Positions 34,855 through 40,822 of a stretch of 40,822 bases of DNA are shown here, piece by piece. The translations under genes were made by a program, and so were the position numbers. The notes beneath the pieces were generated by a model. The model saw only the letters and a program-made list of their open reading frames with translations, searched no databases and was not told the DNA's origin. Each line of letters opens with the position of its first letter. Position 1 is the first letter of the stretch. The DNA comes from Chromatiaceae bacterium (GTDB lineage Bacteria; Pseudomonadota; Gammaproteobacteria; Chromatiales; Chromatiaceae). Location: NCBI GenBank assembly GCA_007693535.1, contig REDK01000075.1, forward strand, positions 1 to 40,822. Direction: 5' to 3'.

Positions 34855-36141
34855 TCAGGCTGCGACCAGGGAGAAGGCCTCCGCTGCCGCCGCGAGGGTG
34901 GCCTCGATTTCCGCGTCGCCATGGGCGGCCGAGACGAAGCCGGCCTCGAAGGCCGAGGGGGCGAGGTAGACGCCGCGTTCCAACATCCCGTGGAAGAAGG
35001 CCCGAAACTGCTGCTGGTTGCACGCGGTGGCATCGGCGTAGCTGGTGACCTGCTCGGCCGTGCTGAAGAACAGACCGAACATGGCGCCGGCGCGGTTGGT
35101 GGCCAGGGGGACGCCGGCATCCTGCGCGCGCTGCATCAGGCCGTCGGTCAACGCCGCGGTGCGCGCGGTCAGCTCCTCGTAGAAGCCGGGGGCGGAGAGC
35201 AGTTCCAGGGTCTTGAGCCCGGCGGTCATCGCGATCGGGTTGCCGGATAGCGTGCCGGCCTGATAGACGGGCCCGAGCGGCGAGATATGCGCCATGATGT
35301 CGCCGCGACCCCCGAAGGCGCCCACTGGCATGCCGCCGCCGATGACCTTGCCCAGGGTCGTGAGGTCGGGGGTGACCCCGTAGAGTTCCTGAGCGCCGCC
35401 GCGGGCAACGCGAAAGCCAGTCATGACTTCGTCGAAGATCAGCACCGCGCCATGCTGGTCGCAGACCTCGCGCAATCCCTCCAAAAAGCCTGGTAGCGGC
35501 GGAATACAGTTCATGTTGCCGGCCACCGGCTCGACGATGATGCAGGCGATCTCCGCGCCAAGGCGGGCGAAGGTATCGCGGACCTGGTCCAGGTCGTTGT
35601 AGGTCAGGGTAACGGTCAGTTCTGCCAGGCCGGCCGGTACCCCGGGGGAACTGGGTTCGCCGAGGGTCAACATGCCCGAGCCGGCCTTGACCAGCAGCGA
35701 ATCCACGTGGCCATGATAGTTGCCCTCGAACTTCACGACCTTCTCGCGCCCGGTGAAGCCACGGGCCAGGCGCAGGGCGCTCATGGTCGCCTCGGTGCCG
35801 GAGCTGGTCATACGGACCATCTCTAGACTGGGCACCAGTTCGCAGACCAGGTCCGCCATGCGCGTCTCCAGTTCGGTCGGGGCACCAAACGAGAGCCCTT
35901 TGGCGACCCGTTCGGTGACTGCCGCGATCACCGCCGGATGGGCGTGACCAAGGATCATCGGACCCCAGGAGCCGACATAATCGATGTAGCGCTTGCCGTC
36001 AGCGTCGGTCACGTAGGCACCGGCGGCGGACTCAAAGAACACCGGGTCCCCTCCGACCCCGCGGAAGGCCCTGACCGGCGAGTTGACCCCGCCCGGGATG
36101 TGGCGCTGGGCTGCGGCGAAGAGGTCGTGGGAACGGGACAT
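34855..36141 (-). CDS. hemL: Glutamate-1-semialdehyde 2,1-aminomutase
   Basis: HemL makes 5-aminolevulinate for heme, siroheme and (bacterio)chlorophyll by the C5 pathway. The 428-residue product has the normal length. The PLP-binding lysine is Lys265 in [18 protein letters not shown], the same position as in E. coli, and other family segments are [28 protein letters not shown] and [11 protein letters not shown]. The ATG at 36141 follows GGAG by seven bases. It is divergent from the rubredoxin gene, an arrangement I recall from other gammaproteobacteria. Of interest for a possible phototroph, no other tetrapyrrole gene is in the window. Confidence 0.98.
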   Translation of the reverse strand: MSRSHDLFAAAQRHIPGGVNSPVRAFRGVGGDPVFFESAAGAYVTDADGKRYIDYVGSWGPMILGHAHPAVIAAVTERVAKGLSFGAPTELETRMADLVCELVPSLEMVRMTSSGTEATMSALRLARGFTGREKVVKFEGNYHGHVDSLLVKAGSGMLTLGEPSSPGVPAGLAELTVTLTYNDLDQVRDTFARLGAEIACIIVEPVAGNMNCIPPLPGFLEGLREVCDQHGAVLIFDEVMTGFRVARGGAQELYGVTPDLTTLGKVIGGGMPVGAFGGRGDIMAHISPLGPVYQAGTLSGNPIAMTAGLKTLELLSAPGFYEELTARTAALTDGLMQRAQDAGVPLATNRAGAMFGLFFSTAEQVTSYADATACNQQQFRAFFHGMLERGVYLAPSAFEAGFVSAAHGDAEIEATLAAAAEAFSLVAA

Positions 36142-36409
36142 GCTTGATCTCCTTCGAGGGATTCGGATGAGAGCCGGGGCGCGTGCCGCCGGTTGTTGAC
36201 CGGAGCGCCGTCTGGTGGGCCGACGGCGGCGCCACCGGGGGCATGATGTCGCCCGGCATTGTCTGGTTGCTGGGGCCTTCTGGCAACCGGCGCGCCGCCG
36301 CTGGGCTATGGCCCCGGTTGAAAACCCTGCCCGATTGCCTGATTCTTGCGTGCCTCAACGGCGTCCTGGCCGCCCTTGCGGCCGTTGCAAATCCTCCGGA
36401 GTTTGGTTG

Positions 36410-36574
36410 ATGAAGCGGTACATGTGTGTCGTCTGTGGGCTGATCTACGACGAGGCGGAGGGCTGGCCCGACGATGACATCCCGCCTGGGACACGCTGGG
36501 AGGATGTGCCCGCTAACTGGCTGTGCCCGGAGTGCGGCGCAGGTAAGGAAGACTTCGAAATGATCGAGATCTGA
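36410..36574 (+). CDS. Rubredoxin
   Basis: The 54-residue product is a standard rubredoxin, a small cytoplasmic one-electron carrier with a single Fe(SCys)4 centre. The ligands are Cys6 and Cys9 (MCVVCG) and Cys39 and Cys42 (LCPECG). The core has [24 protein letters not shown] split around the conserved PGT and acidic residues. The ATG at 36410 has GGAG eight bases upstream; the longer open frame before it has no similarity. It is divergent from hemL across 268 bases, where no clear promoter could be fixed. Confidence 0.97.
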   Translation: MKRYMCVVCGLIYDEAEGWPDDDIPPGTRWEDVPANWLCPECGAGKEDFEMIEI

Positions 36575-36583
36575 CCTCGGCAC

Positions 36584-36609
36584 CGGGGTTAGCCGCCTGC
36601 TAAAACCCG
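36584..36609. terminator. Hairpin after the rubredoxin gene
   Basis: CGGG-G-TTAG / CTAA-AA-CCCG gives eight base pairs with a small internal loop and a 7-base loop (CCGCCTG). It lies 10 bases after the rubredoxin stop. No T-run follows, so it may be a weak or factor-dependent stop or an mRNA-stabilising structure. Confidence 0.4.
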
Positions 36610-36731
36610 AGCGTGCTCCATGGAAATACCCGCGGCGCCTGTGCTAGCTTGAATGCCACACAGTCCCGGTTCGAGCGGCGCCTCTGCCGTTCGGCCTCCC
36701 TTCAGCAAGATTCCAGATTCGAGGTAAGGCC

Positions 36732-37112
36732 ATGTCCGTGGCACTCAGCGACATCGATCTCGTCATGACCTCGGCTGCTCAGTCCAAGATGGCTGAGTTG
36801 TTCCACGAGATTGACGACAACATCGAGGGCGTGCGGGTCTATGCCGCGCCTGGCGGTTGTAGCGGTATCAGCTTCGGCATGACCTTTGCCGATGCCATCC
36901 ATGCCAACGACGGCGTACGCGAATATGATGGCTATAAGGTCATCGTCGATGACGGCACCCTCGACTACATCCGCGGCGTCGAGATCGACTTTGTGGACCG
37001 CGGCGACGGGCAGGCAACCTTCGTCTTCAACAACCTGCCAGCCAGCGGTGGTGGTTGTGGTACTTGCGGCTCCGGTGGGGGCGCGTCCGGGGGCGGTTGC
37101 GGCAGTCGGTAA
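36732..37112 (+). CDS. A-type (HesB/IscA-like) Fe-S protein with a Cys/Gly-rich tail
   Basis: The 126-residue product has the A-type carrier fold: an MTSAAQSKMAELF helix, the first ligand Cys43 in PGGCSGISFGM, and LDYIRGVEIDFVDRGDGQATFVF before the C-terminal ligands. Normal A-type proteins end in N-P-N-x-CGCG-x-SF. Here the last 24 residues are NLPASGGG-CGTC-GSGGGASGGG-CGSR, so the cysteines are Cys109, Cys112 and Cys123 and the spacing is C-x2-C rather than C-x-C. It could carry a cluster in an altered way. A canonical A-type protein (erpA) lies 1.2 kb downstream on the same strand. The ATG at 36732 has GAGGTAAG upstream. Function beyond Fe-S handling is not known. Confidence 0.85.
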   Translation: MSVALSDIDLVMTSAAQSKMAELFHEIDDNIEGVRVYAAPGGCSGISFGMTFADAIHANDGVREYDGYKVIVDDGTLDYIRGVEIDFVDRGDGQATFVFNNLPASGGGCGTCGSGGGASGGGCGSR

Positions 37113-37182
37113 CGGTGCGCCTGTCTGAACGCCAACCGTTCTCCGGGTGAGTAGCGAATGCTGGTGAAGTAGCGAGTTGAGC

Positions 37183-38217
37183 ATGATCAAGGCTGGCATC
37201 GTTGGTGGGACCGGTTATACCGGCTCGGAGCTTCTGCGGCTTCTGACGGCCCACCCTCAGGTCGATATCATCGCCGTCACTTCCCGCGCCGATGCCGGCA
37301 CACCAGTGACAGCGATGTTTCCGCATCTGCGTGGACATCTCGACCTCGCATTCAGCGACCCCGAACAGACCTGCTTGGATAACTGCGACCTGGTGTTCTT
37401 TGCAACCCCGAACGGTACCGCGATGCGGCAGGCGGGTGACCTGCTTGCTGCCGGCGTGCGTGTCATCGACCTGGCCGCGGACTTCCGGCTGCCGGACGCG
37501 CACTTATGGGAGCGGTGGTATGGCATGGTCCATGCCGCGCCGCACCTGCTCGACGAGGCCGTCTACGGTTTGCCCGAGATCAACCGCGAGGCTATCCGCA
37601 CTGCCCGTCTGGTGGCCAATCCAGGCTGCTATCCCACCGCTGTCACCCTGGGTCTGCTCCCGCTGATCGAACTCGATGACATCGCCGCCAGCCCGATCAT
37701 CGCCGACGTTAAATCCGGCGTCAGTGGTGCCGGTCGCAAGGCGGCCACCCCCCTGCTCATGGCCGAGGCTGGCGAGAGCTTCAAGGCATACAGCGTTACA
37801 GGGCATCGCCACCAACCTGAGATACTGACCAACCTGCGGCGGGCGACGGGCCGGGAGATCTCGCTTACCTTTGTTCCCCATCTGGTGCCCATGGTGCGCG
37901 GCATCGAGGCGACCCTCTACGCCTGCTGGCAGGGACCCCGCCAGGATCTGCAGGCGCACTACGAAGCGCGCTACCGCGACGAGCCTTTCATCGATCTGCT
38001 GCCGGGTGGCTCGGCGCTGGAGACCCGCTCGGTGCGCGGCACCAACCTGTGCCGGCTTGCCATTAACGAACCGCTCGATGCCGGTGTGGTGGTGGTCCAG
38101 GCGGTGATCGACAATCTGGTTAAGGGGGCCGCCGGTCAGGCGGTCCAAAACCTGAACTTGATGTTCGGTCTCGACGAGCGTCTCGGACTCGAACCTATGT
38201 TGGCATTGGTCCCATGA
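37183..38217 (+). CDS. argC: N-acetyl-gamma-glutamyl-phosphate reductase
   Basis: ArgC reduces N-acetylglutamyl phosphate to the semialdehyde in arginine synthesis with NADPH. The 344-residue product starts [21 protein letters not shown] (Rossmann motif). It has the catalytic Cys149 in [10 protein letters not shown], the [11 protein letters not shown] segment and the [10 protein letters not shown] end. The ATG at 37183 is chosen over a TTG two codons upstream. The ribosome binding site is weak. Other arg genes are absent. It lies between two A-type Fe-S genes, and argC next to erpA recurs in this bacterial group. Confidence 0.97.
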   Translation: MIKAGIVGGTGYTGSELLRLLTAHPQVDIIAVTSRADAGTPVTAMFPHLRGHLDLAFSDPEQTCLDNCDLVFFATPNGTAMRQAGDLLAAGVRVIDLAADFRLPDAHLWERWYGMVHAAPHLLDEAVYGLPEINREAIRTARLVANPGCYPTAVTLGLLPLIELDDIAASPIIADVKSGVSGAGRKAATPLLMAEAGESFKAYSVTGHRHQPEILTNLRRATGREISLTFVPHLVPMVRGIEATLYACWQGPRQDLQAHYEARYRDEPFIDLLPGGSALETRSVRGTNLCRLAINEPLDAGVVVVQAVIDNLVKGAAGQAVQNLNLMFGLDERLGLEPMLALVP

Positions 38218-38333
38218 GGGTTTAAGGCACTGTTTGGCTTGAATAACCGCCCGCTGGCACCAGCTTCTCTTGAACAGCGGCCACCGTGCCGCCAGCATCC
38301 GAACCCAAAGATCGTCAACGAGGTGACTGCAGC

Positions 38334-38684
38334 ATGTCCGAAATCGCCGAACTCGATACACCGTTGGTCTTCACCCCCCAAGCCGCTGCCAAGGTCGCCA
38401 ATCTGATCGCTGAGGAGGATGCGCCCGGTCTGATGCTTCGGGTCTACATCCAGGGCGGCGGTTGTTCTGGGTTTCAGTATGGCTTCACATTCGACGAATC
38501 GGTTCAGGAAGGAGATACCGAGGTCGTCACGGATGGCGTGAAACTGCTCGTTGACCCGATGAGCCTGCAGTACCTGATGGGGGCGGAGATCGATTACACC
38601 GAGGGGCTACAGGGGGCGCAGTTCGTCATCCGTAATCCCAATGCGACCACTACCTGTGGCTGCGGTTCTTCATTTGGCGTCTGA
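38334..38684 (+). CDS. erpA: Iron-sulfur cluster insertion protein ErpA
   Basis: ErpA is an essential A-type carrier that delivers 4Fe-4S clusters to targets such as isoprenoid-synthesis enzymes. The 116-residue product has all three ligands in standard places: Cys44 ([11 protein letters not shown]), and Cys108 and Cys110 ([10 protein letters not shown]). The N-terminal [12 protein letters not shown] and the [17 protein letters not shown] core are typical. The ATG at 38334 follows GAGGTG by nine bases. It stands 116 bases after argC. An 11-base inverted repeat lies 50 bases downstream. Confidence 0.97.
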   Translation: MSEIAELDTPLVFTPQAAAKVANLIAEEDAPGLMLRVYIQGGGCSGFQYGFTFDESVQEGDTEVVTDGVKLLVDPMSLQYLMGAEIDYTEGLQGAQFVIRNPNATTTCGCGSSFGV

Positions 38685-38733
38685 GCCGATTGTCTGCTCG
38701 AACCCACACCTCGAGCTTCGAGTTAGAGCAAGG

Positions 38734-38764
38734 CCGATCGTCGGGGTTTATTGCCGACGATCGG
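38734..38764. terminator. Perfect 11-bp hairpin downstream of erpA
   Basis: CCGATCGTCGG and CCGACGATCGG pair perfectly around a 9-base loop (GGTTTATTG). It lies between erpA and the convergent small gene at 38842-39117. There is no T-run on either side, so it may be a bidirectional, factor-assisted stop or an mRNA-stabilising stem rather than a classic intrinsic terminator. Confidence 0.5.
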
Positions 38765-38841
38765 TGTCAGCAATCAGCGATTGGAAATCAGCTTCGCATC
38801 CTGCCCGAGCAGTCACCACTGGCTTGGTGGTCGTGACCTCT

Positions 38842-39117
38842 TCAGTTTTGCTCGGGCGGCGTTTCTAATGAGCCTGGAGGTCGGTCCGATGCTGGAGCCG
38901 GGGGTAGCGCGAGTGGTATCGCATGATCGCGGCGCGACACGGGTAATGCTGCAGGCTCCGATTCCCCGGGCGGAACCAGCAAATCGAACAGCCAGAATGC
39001 GGCTACAGCGGTTGCGCCGACCAGCAAGAGCAGGAATAGGACGGGTGCTAGGTGCCGGCGTGGGCGCCTCGGGGTGTCGAGAGTGAACCTGCTGGCGCGG
39101 CTTTTGTAGTCTTTCAT
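38842..39117 (-). CDS. Small single-pass membrane protein, unknown; possibly a truncated cell-wall protein
   Basis: The 91-residue product has a basic cytoplasmic start (MKDYKSRASRF, then PRRPRRH), one membrane helix (about residues 25-45, VLFLLLLVGATAVAAFWLF) and a Pro/Ala/Glu-rich outer tail ending ETPPEQN. This layout is like the N-terminus of SPOR or M23-peptidase cell-wall proteins, but no catalytic or SPOR domain follows. In related bacteria an M23 peptidase gene is often found beside tyrS, so this may be the remaining 5' part of such a gene (inference from remembered synteny). It could equally be a complete small protein. The ribosome binding site is weak. It is divergent from tyrS. 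Confidence 0.5.
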   Translation of the reverse strand: MKDYKSRASRFTLDTPRRPRRHLAPVLFLLLLVGATAVAAFWLFDLLVPPGESEPAALPVSRRDHAIPLALPPAPASDRPPGSLETPPEQN

Positions 39118-39464
39118 CGGACATTCTGCGGCGGTGATGACATCTCCCGCAACAGTGTAGGCAACCCTAAGCACAACCGAAAGCCTGCCAGCCTGGACCT
39201 TGCCCTCGATGGGCTGCCTGACCGCCGGGGCCAACCTGGCCGACACGGCGACAAACGACCGAAACCGCTGTGGGCGGCGGGTCCGCCTTCATGCGCGAGC
39301 GCTGACCGTCCCGGGCCTGCGACATCTGCAACAGCAGTCGCGCCGCCTGCTCGCCGGCGGTTTCGGACGATCTATCATTCGGGTTATGCTGTCTGGCTTA
39401 TCCCGGACTCCGTCTCCTCGCTTGGGGAGGCCTGGGAGTCTGACCGTCGCGCACAAGAGCCAGC
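39118..39464. other. Upstream region of tyrS
   Basis: No gene is supported in these 347 bases. Open frames on both strands continue from neighbours and have no similarity. A possible promoter for tyrS is TTCGGA (about 39361-39366) and TATGCT (about 39384-39389), with a 17-base spacer; both hexamers are imperfect. The tract CTATCATTCGGGTTATGC is the only A/T-rich part. No leader peptide or T-box was recognised. Confidence 0.35.
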
Positions 39465-40664
39465 ATGACCGAGTTTGCCGAAGCCATCGCCCTGTTGACG
39501 CATGGTACTCAAGAGGTGTTGACCGAGGCGGCACTGGAGGACAAGCTCAAGGAACGGCGGCCGCTGCGGATCAAGGCTGGCTTCGATCCCACGGCTCCAG
39601 ATCTGCACCTCGGACACGTGGTGTTGTTGAACAAGCTCCGGCAGTTTCAGGAGCTTGGGCATCGGGTGTACTTTCTGATCGGGGACTTCACTGGTATGAT
39701 CGGTGACCCCAGCGGCAAGAGCGCGACCCGAAAACCTCTAACGAAAGATGAAGTTGCGGCCAACGCGGCAACCTACCGGGAGCAGGTGTTTCGAGTTTTA
39801 GACCCCGACGCCACCGAGGTCGTCTTCAATTCCACTTGGACGACGAGCCTTGGCGCCGAGGGGCTAATCCGTCTGGCCGCGCAGCACACCGTCGCGCGGA
39901 TGTTGGAACGCGACGATTTTGCCAGGCGCTACCAGGCTCAACAGCCCATCGCGATCCACGAGTTCTTGTATCCGCTGGTGCAAGGTCACGACTCCGTGGC
40001 CTTGCGCGCGGATGTTGAACTCGGCGGTACGGATCAGAAGTTTAACCTACTGGTAGGTCGTCAGTTGCAACAAGCCGCCGGTCAGGCGCCACAGGTCGTG
40101 ATTACCGTGCCGATCCTAGAGGGGCTCGACGGGGTGCAGAAGATGTCCAAGTCCTTGGGTAACTACGTTGCCATCGCCGACCCTCCGGCGGCCATGTTTG
40201 GCAAGTTGATGTCGATCTCGGACCACCTGATGTGGCGCTATTACGATCTCCTCAGCGAGCGCTCCCCTTCTGAGGTCAGTCGCTTGCAGGCGTCCGTTGT
40301 AAACGGTGTGAACCCGCGAGACATCAAGTTCGGACTCGCTGGCGAACTGGTTACCCGCTTTCACGGGCGCGGCGCGGCAGCGGATGCGCAGCGGGAGTTT
40401 ATCAATCGCTTCCAGCGCGGTATGGTCCCCGAGGACATGCTGGAGATTTCGCTGAGCGCGCAAGGTTCGAGGCTGGGGCTGCCACAGCTGCTCAAGGCGG
40501 CCGGCCTCGTGGCCAGTACCTCCGAGGCGCTCAGGCTGATCGCCCAAGGTGGTGTGCGCGTCGACGGCGAGCGCGTCAATGACGCCCATGCCGATTTCAC
40601 CGCCGGCTGCAGCCATGTCCTCCAGGTTGGGAAGCGCCGGTTCGCTCGCGTCCGTGTCGTCTGA
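39465..40664 (+). CDS. tyrS: Tyrosyl-tRNA synthetase
   Basis: TyrS charges tRNA-Tyr. The 399-residue product is a class I synthetase with the HLGH signature at residues 48-51 ([13 protein letters not shown]), the KMSKS loop at 226-230 ([11 protein letters not shown]) and a C-terminal S4 RNA-binding domain ([17 protein letters not shown]). [18 protein letters not shown] and the tyrosine-site [13 protein letters not shown] are also clear. It belongs to the shorter TyrS group common in many gammaproteobacteria. The start at 39465 gives the normal N-terminus. A short GGCGGT/ACCGCC dyad follows at 40665-40681. Codon use here is somewhat less G+C-biased than in the rest of the window. Confidence 0.97.
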   Translation: MTEFAEAIALLTHGTQEVLTEAALEDKLKERRPLRIKAGFDPTAPDLHLGHVVLLNKLRQFQELGHRVYFLIGDFTGMIGDPSGKSATRKPLTKDEVAANAATYREQVFRVLDPDATEVVFNSTWTTSLGAEGLIRLAAQHTVARMLERDDFARRYQAQQPIAIHEFLYPLVQGHDSVALRADVELGGTDQKFNLLVGRQLQQAAGQAPQVVITVPILEGLDGVQKMSKSLGNYVAIADPPAAMFGKLMSISDHLMWRYYDLLSERSPSEVSRLQASVVNGVNPRDIKFGLAGELVTRFHGRGAAADAQREFINRFQRGMVPEDMLEISLSAQGSRLGLPQLLKAAGLVASTSEALRLIAQGGVRVDGERVNDAHADFTAGCSHVLQVGKRRFARVRVV

Positions 40665-40822
40665 GGCGGTTCTCCACCGCCCCCTGAGTCGTTGAGGGTC
40701 GATAAGACCGCAGGGGTCGAGCCATTTGCGCAGTCTCTAAGCCACTGATTTAGCCGGGGAGACGAGCACGGGCAATTTTCGTTTACCCCACCGCGCGACG
40801 CGCAATCAATGACTTGCGTGCG
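40665..40822. other. Region after tyrS to the window end
   Basis: Right after the stop, GGCGGT-TCTCC-ACCGCC forms a 6-base-pair hairpin without a T-run, at most a weak terminator. The last 90 bases are more A/T-rich than the average. In several gammaproteobacteria tyrS is followed by an rRNA operon, so this could be the upstream promoter region of one, but no rRNA sequence is present in the window. Confidence 0.3.

Overview
The window is a GC-rich (roughly two thirds G+C by eye) bacterial chromosome segment. Gene content and order point to a gammaproteobacterium, most likely of the order Chromatiales (purple sulfur bacteria and relatives): aroQ-accB-accC-prmA, fxsA/cutA/dsbD, ybgC-tolQRAB-pal-ybgF, hemL divergent from a rubredoxin gene, argC-erpA and tyrS. 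The order-level placement is an inference from synteny and protein style. No rRNA, tRNA, CRISPR array, insertion sequence or phage gene was recognised.

Layout. 1-2.8 kb: a secreted choice-of-anchor I beta-propeller protein and a small lipoprotein, both on the minus strand, with a perfect palindrome in the gap upstream of the first gene. 2.9-6.3 kb: the minus-strand cluster aroQ-accB-accC-prmA (dehydroquinase, two acetyl-CoA carboxylase subunits, L11 methyltransferase). 6.6-10.7 kb: a compact minus-strand thiol-redox set cutA-dsbD-tlpA, divergent from fxsA. 10.8-15.8 kb: traces of an exosortase/PEP-CTERM exopolysaccharide locus, namely a UDP-glucuronate 4-epimerase-like gene, a 3' fossil of a prsR-type regulator and an intact prsT-like TPR gene. 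16.1-19.4 kb: an Acr3-type arsenite permease fused to a membrane-fusion-protein-like domain, a DUF805 gene and an unknown membrane protein. 19.7-24.8 kb: ftsK divergent from trxB, then a small membrane protein translationally coupled to a plsC-type acyltransferase. 24.8-31.8 kb: an MpaB/DUF2236-family gene followed upstream by the complete Tol-Pal operon on the minus strand. 31.9-34.6 kb: an unknown multi-pass membrane protein converging on a DedA-PAP2-LssY fusion protein. 34.9-40.8 kb: hemL, rubredoxin, an unusual A-type Fe-S protein, argC, erpA, a small membrane protein and tyrS.

Most genes are housekeeping. The most unusual item is the Acr3 permease with an in-frame C-terminal barrel-sandwich-hybrid plus beta-barrel domain (16130-17854). 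Also worth attention are the orphaned PEP-CTERM regulator fragment and TPR gene, the DsbD with two sensor domains, the LssY-type protein whose PAP2 phosphatase residues are replaced, the 11-bp tandem duplication that makes a three-codon mini-ORF between dsbD and tlpA, and the A-type Fe-S protein with a Cys/Gly-rich tail in place of the normal C-x-C motif.
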